Shown one piece after another: positions 48,428 through 56,098 of a stretch of 64,000 nt of DNA (its first letter is position 1; each line of letters opens with the position of its first letter). The notes below the pieces were generated by a model. The model was not told where the DNA came from. It worked only from the letters and a program-made list of their open reading frames with translations, and ran no database searches. The position numbers and the translations under genes were made by a program. Origin of the DNA: Halomonas sp. TA22 (GTDB taxonomy: Bacteria; Pseudomonadota; Gammaproteobacteria; Pseudomonadales; Halomonadaceae); assembly GCF_013009075.1 (NCBI RefSeq), contig NZ_CP053108.1, positions 930,001 to 994,000 on the forward strand. The letters run 5' to 3'.

Positions 48428-50485
48428 CTAGATATGATCTCGGGGGATGGTGTACTCCCAGTTCTGAGAGTAGATGCGATAACCCTCCTCGTAAGCATCC
48501 AGCTGCGCATGCACCTGGAAGTCCGTGGTCGTGCAGGTGAGTACCGTGCGGGTATAGACTTCCACGTCCCAGTCATCACGCTTGAAGCCGCGAGAGGTGT
48601 AGGTTTCCCCGCGTACCGAGGTGAAGTCGTCATCCTTGAACGTATACCACTCATGAGTATTGCGACGAATCTCGGTATCGGTCTCGTCGAGACGAAACCC
48701 ACCCTGGTCGTTGATGACCTCGAGCACCGACTGCTTCTGCGCAAGATCCCGATGCAACAGCCAATTGTGGCTGCCAGGCACCAGGCGCGTCATCTCCACG
48801 GAGGGACCCTGCTCGGGTTCGGGAAGATCGGGTAGCGAGACATCCTCGGTACGCGGAGGACGCACCGGCAGCAGCAAGGCGCTATTGCGCGGGTAGACCG
48901 TCAACTGTACCGGCTCGGGCGGCACCCAGGCCAAGGGCCAATAAGAGGTCGAGATCGATATCCTGAGCTGATGACCTTCGGGAAAACGCTGAGCAATGCC
49001 ATTGAGCGGTACCTTGACGCGATAGCGACGATGCGGTTCAAGCGGCTCAGGTTGGGAATCGCCGTCACGATGGGTGAGGTTGAGCAAGCCATAGGTGACC
49101 CGTGTCGACTTACCATCCGGCGCCACGTCGGAGAGTCGCACGGCCACCATGGCGACCGGTTTGTCGGCGGAGAGCTCCAATTCCACGCTGGGCATGCCGG
49201 CGATCTCGAGAGCCTCATCCAGCACGCGGCTGCGAAACACCAGCGAGCCACCATCCTCCTCACGCTGATCGCCGGGAAGGTCCGGCGTCGCGGAATAGGA
49301 GCACCACTTGCCGGCCGATAGACCCACGCTCAATGGCGACTGCACGGTCAACGGATGAGGATCGATCTCCTCCTCGGGCAAGCGCTCGCTGCTGCTCTCA
49401 TCCCTCGTCTCGGGATCGTTGATCGTGTAGGTCCCAAGCGGGTAGCGACGCATCTCGATAGATGGCGATGGCCAGCTCGCCTCGCCGATCCAGCGCCCCG
49501 GACGATCCTTGTAGGCATTATCCGGCGGCACGCTGTCCTGCAGCCATGCCCTGAGCATGGGCTCGTCCATAACGCCGGTTTCCTTGCCCTTGAGCCAGTA
49601 GTCCCACCAACGCAAGGCCTCTTGCAGAAAACCGATCGCGGGTCCTGGAATCCCCTGGTGAGGGTACTTGTGCCCCCAAGGCCCGATCAGCCCCTTGCGT
49701 GGCGCGTCCAGATGCTCGAGCAGGCGAAATACGGTATTGGTATAGCCATCGGCCCAGCCACCCACGGCAAATACCGGACACTGAATGGCCGAATAGTCGC
49801 GGTATACCGAGCTTGCGGTCCAGTATTCGCTACGCCGCTGATGCCTTAGCCACGGCTCCAGCCACAGTCCGCTCCCCTTGAGCCGTTCGAACCACATGTC
49901 GCGCCAACGGTCGCCGACGATCTTCGGGTCCGGTGGCAGGCTATTGAAGGCGAACATCACCGTCGCCTCCGAGAGATTGTCGCCGAGCAGGCAACCGCCC
50001 ATGTAGTGCATGTTGTCGGCGTAGAGATCGTCGCTGGAGCTGAGGCTGATGATCGCCTTCAGAGCGGGAGGGCGGCGTGCCGCCACCTGTAGGCTATTGA
50101 AGCCTCCCCACGAGATGCCCATCATGCCGACGTTACCGTCGCACCAGGGCTGCTTGGCAATCCAGGCAATGGCGTCGACGCCGTCCTGCTGCTCCTGCTG
50201 GGTATATTCATCGGTGATTACGCCATCCGAGTCGCCACTGCCCCGCATGTCCACCCGCACGCAGACATAGCCGTGCCCGGCCAGATAGGAGTGATTGTTG
50301 GCATCACGCCCGCGGGTAAGGTCCCGCTTGCGATAGGGGATGTACTCCATGATGGCCGGCAAGGGCTCCTGCTCGGCGCCTTTGGGCAGCCAGATGCGGG
50401 CTGCCAGACGGGCGCCGTCACGCATGGTGATGTAAGTGTTTTCGATCACCTGGACATCATGAGGAAATGAAGTGACCGTCTGCAT
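48428..50485 (-). CDS. CocE/NonD family (S15-type) hydrolase
   Basis: The 685-residue alpha/beta hydrolase belongs to the Xaa-Pro dipeptidyl-peptidase/cocaine esterase group. The N-terminal catalytic domain has MRDGARLAARIWLP, the nucleophile Ser in GMMGISWGGFNSLQ (about 130), and WADGYTNTVFR with the His of GPWGHKYPHQG. A C-terminal jelly-roll domain (~400-560) carries the RVTYGLLNLTHRD block. It has an excellent ribosome site (AAGGAGGTG). No signal peptide is evident. It lies 51 bp downstream of the ATP-grasp gene on the same strand, so the two form an operon. It should hydrolyse an acyl, amide or peptide bond; the substrate is unknown. Confidence 0.88.
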   Translation of the reverse strand: MQTVTSFPHDVQVIENTYITMRDGARLAARIWLPKGAEQEPLPAIMEYIPYRKRDLTRGRDANNHSYLAGHGYVCVRVDMRGSGDSDGVITDEYTQQEQQDGVDAIAWIAKQPWCDGNVGMMGISWGGFNSLQVAARRPPALKAIISLSSSDDLYADNMHYMGGCLLGDNLSEATVMFAFNSLPPDPKIVGDRWRDMWFERLKGSGLWLEPWLRHQRRSEYWTASSVYRDYSAIQCPVFAVGGWADGYTNTVFRLLEHLDAPRKGLIGPWGHKYPHQGIPGPAIGFLQEALRWWDYWLKGKETGVMDEPMLRAWLQDSVPPDNAYKDRPGRWIGEASWPSPSIEMRRYPLGTYTINDPETRDESSSERLPEEEIDPHPLTVQSPLSVGLSAGKWCSYSATPDLPGDQREEDGGSLVFRSRVLDEALEIAGMPSVELELSADKPVAMVAVRLSDVAPDGKSTRVTYGLLNLTHRDGDSQPEPLEPHRRYRVKVPLNGIAQRFPEGHQLRISISTSYWPLAWVPPEPVQLTVYPRNSALLLPVRPPRTEDVSLPDLPEPEQGPSVEMTRLVPGSHNWLLHRDLAQKQSVLEVINDQGGFRLDETDTEIRRNTHEWYTFKDDDFTSVRGETYTSRGFKRDDWDVEVYTRTVLTCTTTDFQVHAQLDAYEEGYRIYSQNWEYTIPRDHI

Positions 50486-50536
50486 CGCACCTCCTTCTTC
50501 TTTCGATGAGTTCGGTGTGAACTGTCGGTTACTGAC

Positions 50537-51820
50537 TCAAACGGAGTCGAATTCGAAGTTCAGCTCGGCGAGACACGCCTGATAGCGCTCTCGTATCTGC
50601 TCGTGGGTATCCCCGCCCACATAGACCGTGCCGAGACGGTAGGCGAACTTGTCCTGATTGGGCAGCTTGCTCAACTGCTCTCCCTGCTTCACGTCGAGCC
50701 TGATCTTGATGCCCGGTATCTGCTCGCTAAGCGCGGCGATCTCCCGATCGCTTGGCACACGCCTGATGATGCCATCCTTTCTCTTACAGGGGATGAGGCA
50801 CTTGGCGGCGATGGGATAAGCCCCCAACCGGTTGGAGAGCGAGGGACGCTGGCCAAGCGAGATATCAAGGGCGACCTCATGGTTGGACATGCCATCGACC
50901 ATAATGAACATCTCGCTATGGGACTGAGAAATACGGGTATTGAACTCGACCAGCCATAGCTTATCGTTCGCCTCATCCCACATGAACTCGGCGTTGAAGC
51001 AGCCATTATCATAGCCGATATGCTCGAGGAACTGCTTGCAGGCGCCGATCATCTGCCGCTGTATTCGCTCCGGCATCGCCGATGGATACTCCATACGATC
51101 GTAGGTGTCGGCGATTTCATCCTTGGGCTGGTCGACCACGCCGTGGATATTGAATTCGCCTTGAAACACCGTCCCCTCCGGCGCGCCTTGAACACCGGAA
51201 ATCAACTGCTCGGCAATACAGGTATTACCGTTGGCCTGCTGAATCTCGGGCGGCAGCTGAGCATGTGCCAAGGCTTCATTGAAGGGCTCACCAAAATGAC
51301 GAATCTCCTGGCGCATCTCCTTGATCGCCTCGTTGAACTGCTCTTCGTCCTCGATCTTGAAGCCCAACTGGGAGGAGAACGCCTTGACTGGTTTGAGCCA
51401 GAAGGGGTATTTAAGCGTCAATTGCTCGATAGGGTTGTCGGCGAATGGATCGATGCTGCAGAACTCGGGCACCAGCTCGGGAAAGACCTTCTGCTGCTCG
51501 AGACGACTCCAGTACTTGTGCTCGCACTTGAGCACACTTTCAAGCGGCGGCGAGGGGATACCGTGGTCGCGACACAGAAGCGGCACCAGTACGCTGGTCG
51601 GGAAATCCCAGTGGGCGATGATCGCGTCGACCGAGCCCGAGAACTGCTCCAATTCCTTACGGGCCTGATCCAATAACTGATCGAAGGAAAAGTGCTCGGA
51701 TTCGACCAGTGTCTCGACATCCATCAATCCATGGAAGGCGCACTCATTGGCATGACGAAGTGTCGCAAGCTCTTTACGCTGCTCATCCTCTAGTGCCAGT
51801 ATAAAAACATTACGGATCAT
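50537..51820 (-). CDS. ATP-grasp domain enzyme of unknown substrate
   Basis: The 427-residue protein has an ATP-grasp fold: KYPFWLKPVKAFSSQLGF holds the ATP-binding Lys, and LWLVEFNTRISQSHSEMF is the metal-binding E-x-N-x-R motif. A ~100-residue N-terminal domain ends with IIAHWDFPTS and the region around RDHGIPSPPLESVLKCEHK. Such enzymes join a carboxylate to an amine or thiol through an acyl phosphate. I chose ATG 51820, behind GGAGAGGCAGG; the frame continues upstream to 51958 without family features. It is the first gene of the operon with the S15-type hydrolase. It is not recognisable as PurD/PurK/CarB, DdlB or RimK. Confidence 0.85.
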   Translation of the reverse strand: MIRNVFILALEDEQRKELATLRHANECAFHGLMDVETLVESEHFSFDQLLDQARKELEQFSGSVDAIIAHWDFPTSVLVPLLCRDHGIPSPPLESVLKCEHKYWSRLEQQKVFPELVPEFCSIDPFADNPIEQLTLKYPFWLKPVKAFSSQLGFKIEDEEQFNEAIKEMRQEIRHFGEPFNEALAHAQLPPEIQQANGNTCIAEQLISGVQGAPEGTVFQGEFNIHGVVDQPKDEIADTYDRMEYPSAMPERIQRQMIGACKQFLEHIGYDNGCFNAEFMWDEANDKLWLVEFNTRISQSHSEMFIMVDGMSNHEVALDISLGQRPSLSNRLGAYPIAAKCLIPCKRKDGIIRRVPSDREIAALSEQIPGIKIRLDVKQGEQLSKLPNQDKFAYRLGTVYVGGDTHEQIRERYQACLAELNFEFDSV

Positions 51821-51972
51821 CCTGCCTCTCCGTGGCAACATTAAAAAAGAAGCGCCTGGCTTCACTCGCATTCCCTGCGTTTGTCGCCTCATTCTTGATA
51901 AGCCATTCTCATCATGTGGGCTTATCTTATATAGGTATAGGGCACCGCTTATGTTCAATTAGGTCAAGGGTA

Positions 51973-52323
51973 TCAACCGTTGCGCCGATCTGAACTGGCA
52001 TCATCGGCTTTATCGTTGATGTTGCGCTTCTCCTCCTCTGTCTGCCCTTTTGAGAAGGTCTTGCCGGAATAGGGCGCTTCGTCGATCGACGTATTGTGCC
52101 CCGTGTTTTTGGTTCCCCCCGATGAGGCTTTCTGGTTATCCACATTTTCCGAAGGCTTGTAGACCTTGTCCTTGTCGTCGCCGCTATGAGTTGAATGACC
52201 TTGCTTGGACGGGTTTTCTCCTGCCGCAGGATTATCGCGCTCCACCAGCTCGCGAGCCTTCGCTTTCTCTTGTTGATCCTGACCCTTCTTCCCTGATGCA
52301 TTGCCACTATCTGATGTAACCAT
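51973..52323 (-). CDS. Small hydrophilic disordered protein
   Basis: The 116 residues are rich in Lys, Asp, Glu, Ser, Gly, Asn and Gln, with almost no hydrophobic residues (MVTSDSGNASGKKGQDQQEK at the start). It is predicted disordered by eye, similar in style to stress- or desiccation-related hydrophilins. AAGGAA precedes the ATG at short spacing. It lies upstream of the ATP-grasp gene on the same strand, 152 bp away, and divergent from the phosphorylase. An overlapping minus-strand frame (51927-52307) is a basic shadow. Function is unknown. Confidence 0.6.
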   Translation of the reverse strand: MVTSDSGNASGKKGQDQQEKAKARELVERDNPAAGENPSKQGHSTHSGDDKDKVYKPSENVDNQKASSGGTKNTGHNTSIDEAPYSGKTFSKGQTEEEKRNINDKADDASSDRRNG

Positions 52324-52570
52324 TTTCCTTACTCCGATGGTTGCTTCCCTGAATATGGCTTAACCAGAGCCTAGTTTTTCCCTCTTTGGACCGCAAGGAC
52401 GAATCCCGACGCAAGCAAGATCGCCCGCCAGTGGACACTGCACCTCACAAGAAAGCATGTGCCATGCTAAGTCATGGTTGCCAAGCAATCTCATCTACTC
52501 CAACGTAAGGAAGCCGATGCGCTAGCAAATCCATGACACTGCGGTTGAACCATACAATCCAGGGGCAACG

Positions 52571-55123
52571 ATGAGCGAACAGAGCCAAGACCGTCACTCA
52601 AGCGACTTTTCCTCCTATGCGGAGATGGCGGGGTTCAGCGCATTGAAAGCGTTAGCGCTTGATCTTCGCTCATCCTGGAATCACGCCACCGACCAGATAT
52701 GGCGGCAACTCTCGCCATCGCTTTGGGAGCTTACACACAACCCTTGGGTCGTGCTGCAGACGGTATCGCACGAAAGGCTCGAGCTCACATTGGCCGACCC
52801 GCTCTTTCGCGAGAGGCTGGAAGCGCTGGTGAAGGCCCGAAGCGATGCGCAGAAGACAGCCTCTTGGTTCAATCAGACCCACCAGAAGAGCTCGCTTGAG
52901 GGAGTCGCCTACTTCTGCATGGAGTACATGTTGAGCGATGCGCTGCCCATCTATTCAGGCGGGCTTGGCAACGTCGCCGGCGATCAGCTCAAGGCCGCAA
53001 GCGACCTCGGGGTACCGGTGACCGGCGTCGGGCTGCTCTATCAACAGGGCTATTTCCGCCAGGTCATCGGCGAAGATGGTACTCAGCAGGCCCTCTATCC
53101 CTACAACGATCCCGGGCAACTCCCTATCGTGCCGCTGCGCCAGCCGAATGGCGAGTGGCTGCGACTGGAGGTCGCCCTGCCCGGCTATTCGGTATGGCTG
53201 CGCACCTGGCAGGTCCAGGTCGGCAACGTGAAGCTCTATCTGCTCGACAGCAATGACGCCGCCAACTTTCCCGCCCACCGAGGGATCACCAGCGAGCTGT
53301 ATGGTGGCGGGCCTGAGTTGCGCCTGCAGCAGGAACTGCTGCTCGGTATCGGAGGGTGGCGTCTACTCGAGGCCCTTGGCATCGAGCCCGAAGTCTGCCA
53401 TCTGAATGAAGGACATGCCGCCTTCGCGGTACTCGAGCGCGCCTATCGCTACATGCAGCAGACGGCCCAGCCCTTCGATGTCGCCCTTGCCGTGACCCGG
53501 GCAGGCAACCTGTTCACGACCCATACCGCGGTGGCCGCCGGGTTCGACCGCTTCGACCCCGCGCTCATCGAACGCTATCTCGCCACTTACGCCGAACAGC
53601 GGCTGGGCATCTCCATTCACGACCTGCTCGCGCTTGGACGGCACGACCCCAACGATACGTCGGAACCCTTCAACATGGCCTACCTGGCGATTCACGGCAG
53701 CGGTGCCGTCAATGGTGTCAGCCATCTTCACGGCAGGGTGAGCCGCCATCTCTTCGCCCCGCTGTTTCCACGCTGGCCGATCGAGGAGGTACCTGTCGGG
53801 CATGTGACCAATGGCGTCCATATGCCCAGCTGGGACTCCGCGCAGGCCGATGAGCTTTGGACGGAGGCGTGCGGCAAGGAGCGTTGGCTGGGGTCTGAGG
53901 AGTCGCTGGGCAAGGGCATTCGAGCCATTTCCGATGCACGGCTCTGGCACTTTCGCAGCAACGCCAGCACGGCGCTCATCGAGTACACGCGCGAGCGCCT
54001 CGCCAGGCAACACGCCGTTACAGCGGCTCCCGCCAGTGATATCGACGAGGCACGTCACCTGCTCGACCCCCGGGCCTTGACGCTGGGGTTCGCGCGCCGT
54101 TTTGCCACCTACAAAAGGCCCAACCTGCTGCTGCATGATCCAGAGCGCCTGTTGCGGCTGCTCAATGATCCTGACCGGCCGGTGCAGTTGATCATCGCCG
54201 GCAAGGCGCACCCGGCAGACCAGGCCGGACAGCGAATGATCCAGGAGTGGATCCATTTCCTGCAGCGTCCTGAAGCGCGACAGAGCGTGATCTTTCTGAG
54301 CGACTATGACATGCAGCTCGCCGGACACCTCGTGCAAGGCGTGGACGTCTGGCTGAATACTCCCCGCCGCCCTTGGGAGGCCAGCGGCACCAGCGGCATG
54401 AAGGTGCTGGTCAATGGAGGCATCAATCTGTCGGAGCTGGATGGCTGGTGGGCGGAAGCGTATACCCCGGAAGTTGGTTGGGCACTGGGCGACGGCATGG
54501 AGCATGGCGACGACCCAGCCTGGGATGAGACCGAGGCCGAAGCATTATACGACCTGCTCGAGCACCAAGTAATTCCGGAGTTCTACACCCGCGACGAATC
54601 GGGTATTCCTACCGCCTGGGTGGCGCGCATGCGCGAGAGCATGGCGCGCCTGTCGCCACGTTTTTCCACCAATCGCACGCTGCGTGAGTATACCGAGCAT
54701 TACTACCTGCCGGCGGCTGCCGCCTACCGCAAGCGGGTGGAGGAGAATCGGGAGGGTGCCATTCGCGGACAGGCCTTTCACTGGCGCCACCCTAGCGAGC
54801 AGCGCTGGACCGGCCCCCACTTTGGGGAAATGCACGTCAACAGCGACGACAGGCAGCATGACGTCGAGATAGCGCTTTTTCTCGACGATCTCGCGCCCGA
54901 CATGGTGCGGGTCGAACTCTATGCCGCTGGCCTCGAGAGTGGCGCACCGGAGCGAGTCGCAATGCGCCGAGGAGAGCAGCTGGCCAATGCCGCCAATGGC
55001 TACACCTATCACGCCACGCTACCGGCCAAGCGCCCGATCGATGACTACACCGCGCGGATGATGCCTCACCGCGACGGGGTGGCCGTACCGTTGGAAGATG
55101 CCCATATCCTTTGGCAGCGATGA
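52571..55123 (+). CDS. glgP: Alpha-glucan phosphorylase (GT35, DUF3417 type)
   Basis: The 850-residue enzyme phosphorolyses alpha-1,4-glucan to glucose-1-phosphate. It is the Thermus/actinobacterial-like family (alpha-glucan family phosphorylase) with an N-terminal DUF3417 region, not the E. coli GlgP type. Visible are YFCMEYMLSDALPIYSGGLGNVAGDQLKAASDLG, the CHLNEGHAAF block, and the PLP-binding lysine in GTSGMKVLVNGG at about 611. No other glycogen gene is close by. It starts after AGGGGC, and the 247 bp upstream should hold its promoter and that of the divergent small gene. Confidence 0.93.
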   Translation: MSEQSQDRHSSDFSSYAEMAGFSALKALALDLRSSWNHATDQIWRQLSPSLWELTHNPWVVLQTVSHERLELTLADPLFRERLEALVKARSDAQKTASWFNQTHQKSSLEGVAYFCMEYMLSDALPIYSGGLGNVAGDQLKAASDLGVPVTGVGLLYQQGYFRQVIGEDGTQQALYPYNDPGQLPIVPLRQPNGEWLRLEVALPGYSVWLRTWQVQVGNVKLYLLDSNDAANFPAHRGITSELYGGGPELRLQQELLLGIGGWRLLEALGIEPEVCHLNEGHAAFAVLERAYRYMQQTAQPFDVALAVTRAGNLFTTHTAVAAGFDRFDPALIERYLATYAEQRLGISIHDLLALGRHDPNDTSEPFNMAYLAIHGSGAVNGVSHLHGRVSRHLFAPLFPRWPIEEVPVGHVTNGVHMPSWDSAQADELWTEACGKERWLGSEESLGKGIRAISDARLWHFRSNASTALIEYTRERLARQHAVTAAPASDIDEARHLLDPRALTLGFARRFATYKRPNLLLHDPERLLRLLNDPDRPVQLIIAGKAHPADQAGQRMIQEWIHFLQRPEARQSVIFLSDYDMQLAGHLVQGVDVWLNTPRRPWEASGTSGMKVLVNGGINLSELDGWWAEAYTPEVGWALGDGMEHGDDPAWDETEAEALYDLLEHQVIPEFYTRDESGIPTAWVARMRESMARLSPRFSTNRTLREYTEHYYLPAAAAYRKRVEENREGAIRGQAFHWRHPSEQRWTGPHFGEMHVNSDDRQHDVEIALFLDDLAPDMVRVELYAAGLESGAPERVAMRRGEQLANAANGYTYHATLPAKRPIDDYTARMMPHRDGVAVPLEDAHILWQR

Positions 55124-55228
55124 GATGATGAGCGACACGGTTAATAGTGCAAAAATAGAGAGCCGCGGTAGGTAACGAATCGATAACGGCTTCTACTCCT
55201 CACTTCTTTAAGAAAGAAGGAAGAGCTC

Positions 55229-55384
55229 ATGGCGCTGTTCCAAGGTATGGCTTGCAAGAAAGCATTGTCTACTGGCTGGTATCTTAACCAGAAAAGCGGC
55301 ATGGCAGGGCTGCCATATCCAGTACAAGAGGCTGCAACTGATTGGCTCCTCGAGCAGGACTCGAACCTGCGACCCAATGATTAA
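55229..55384 (+). CDS. Possible 51-residue ORF overlapping the tRNA-Asn copy
   Basis: An ATG 5 bases after AAGGAAG (55217-55223), a strong ribosome site, opens a 51-codon frame (MALFQGMACKKALSTGWYLN at the start). It ends in TAA at 55384, inside the antisense of the tRNA-Asn sequence. No family is recognised. The good translation signal is the only positive evidence. The overlap with a tRNA makes it doubtful as a conserved gene. Confidence 0.25.
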   Translation: MALFQGMACKKALSTGWYLNQKSGMAGLPYPVQEAATDWLLEQDSNLRPND

Positions 55385-55418
55385 CAGTCATTTGCTCTAC
55401 CAACTGAGCTATCGTGGT
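55343..55418 (-). tRNA. tRNA-Asn(GTT) with damaged 5' acceptor strand
   Basis: On the minus strand everything from CGATAGCTCAG to the encoded GCCA end is a standard tRNA-Asn: D-arm AGCTCAGTTGGTAGAGC, anticodon loop CTGTTAA and T-arm GCAGG-TTCGAGT-CCTGC. The expected first four bases, TCCT, are replaced: the sequence changes abruptly at 55414/55415 into tRNA-Gly. The substitute ACCA gives only 5 of 7 acceptor pairs (mismatches at 1:72 and 4:69). The usual upstream promoter region is absent, because the divergent tRNA-Gly sequence begins at the junction. Function is doubtful. Confidence 0.6.
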
Positions 55419-55474
55419 AGAGCACAACCTTGCCAAGGTTGGGGTCGCGAGTTCGAATCTCGTTTCCCGCTCCA
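55415..55474 (+). pseudogene. tRNA-Gly(GCC) lacking its 5' 16 nucleotides
   Basis: TGGTAGAGCACAACCTTGCC and the rest up to TTTCCCGC-TCCA equal positions ~17-76 of a normal tRNA-Gly(GCC). The acceptor 5' strand and the D-stem 5' side (expected GCGGGAATAGCTCAGT) are missing and replaced by the reversed tRNA-Asn sequence. The acceptor stem cannot form. The join leaves a GCTCTACCA / TGGTAGAGC inverted repeat around a 12-nt centre. Confidence 0.75.
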
Positions 55475-55527
55475 AACCCGATGGATGAGAGCAGAGCAAC
55501 GGGGCGCAAGCTGGTACGCCAGCCCGG

Positions 55528-55549
55528 TCGAATCTCGTTTCCCGCTCCA
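55528..55549 (+). repeat. 22-bp repeat of the tRNA-Gly 3' end
   Basis: TCGAATCTCGTTTCCCGCTCCA minus its last two bases is 20 long; the full 22-bp unit here is identical to 55453-55474, the 3' end of tRNA-Gly including CCA. The 53 bp between the two copies is not tRNA-like. It is the remnant of a second tRNA-Gly or a tRNA-tail repeat like those distal to some E. coli tRNA operons. Confidence 0.8.
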
Positions 55550-55571
55550 GTGCCTAGGCACGATCCCCAGA

Positions 55572-55645
55572 GGCTGGATGGCAGAGTGGTTATGCAGCGG
55601 ACTGCAACTCCGTGTACGCCGGTTCGATTCCGACTCCAGCCTCCA
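55572..55645 (+). tRNA. tRNA-Cys(GCA)
   Basis: The 74-nt cloverleaf is complete: acceptor GGCTGGA/TCCAGCC with T73 and encoded CCA, anticodon loop CTGCAAC with anticodon GCA, and T-arm CCGG-TTCGATT-CCGA. U73 is the cysteine identity base. It lies between tRNA-Gly and tRNA-Leu, the common gly-cys-leu order. No separate promoter is seen upstream. Confidence 0.96.
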
Positions 55646-55674
55646 TTTTTCGATTGATCCCCTCGCGTTATCCC

Positions 55675-55761
55675 GCCCGGATGGCGAAATTGGTAGACGC
55701 AAGAGACTTAAAATCTCTCGGTGGCAACACCGTGCCGGTTCGACCCCGGCTCCGGGCACCA
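55675..55761 (+). tRNA. tRNA-Leu(TAA)
   Basis: The 87-nt class II tRNA has acceptor GCCCGGA/TCCGGGC with A73 and encoded CCA, anticodon loop CTTAAAA (anticodon TAA) and a long variable arm (CGGTGGCAACACCGT). It is the last gene of the gly-cys-leu cluster. A T-rich stretch follows near 55807-55815. Confidence 0.96.
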
Positions 55762-55905
55762 GCGCCTTCCTGCGACCTCCCCCTGAACTTCACCTGCTTC
55801 ATCCCCTTTTTTCTTTCGAGTCTCTCAAGACATTTAATGACAGGAAAAAAACGGGCAGCCACGCTGATTGATTGCCATCTCGATCCGGACCCCATCCGCC
55901 TTATC

Positions 55906-56025
55906 ATGGAAGATACTCCGGGGCTTTTCCGCTGGGTGGATGTCCTACTGGTGATCGTCATGAGCGCCGTGGTCTTTGGCCTCAAGAAACGCTACGTGCA
56001 TCGTCGTATCCATGCGTTGAGCTGA
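55906..56025 (+). CDS. Possible small single-helix membrane protein
   Basis: The 337-bp gap between tRNA-Leu and nadB contains this 39-residue frame, MEDTPGLFRWVDVLLVIVMS at the start. It has one hydrophobic helix followed by a basic tail (KKRYVHRRIHALS), so a type of membrane-anchored microprotein is conceivable. No good ribosome site is present. The same frame is open upstream to an ATG at 55837. Nothing else is recognised in the gap apart from a TATAGAAT at 56059-56066, a possible -10 for nadB. Confidence 0.3.
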   Translation: MEDTPGLFRWVDVLLVIVMSAVVFGLKKRYVHRRIHALS

Positions 56026-56098
56026 ATCGCGTCCTTATCCCGCTTGGCAGCAAATACGTATAGAATCGCTCTGCTGAATGACGTCAGAGTCGAGGACG

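Noticed and set aside
51927-52307. Alternative 126-codon minus-strand frame overlapping the disordered protein gene
   Set aside because: Very basic, Arg/Thr/Lys-rich composition typical of an out-of-frame reading; the 51973-52323 frame has the better start and a coherent hydrophilic composition.
55415-55549. Attachment-site (att) duplication from an integrated element
   Set aside because: A 3' tRNA repeat is the usual mark, but only 53 bp separates the copies and no integrase or mobile gene is present in the window.
55377-56025. Plus-strand frames running through the tRNA cluster
   Set aside because: They read through tRNA-Cys and tRNA-Leu; the encoded peptides are translations of tRNA sequence.
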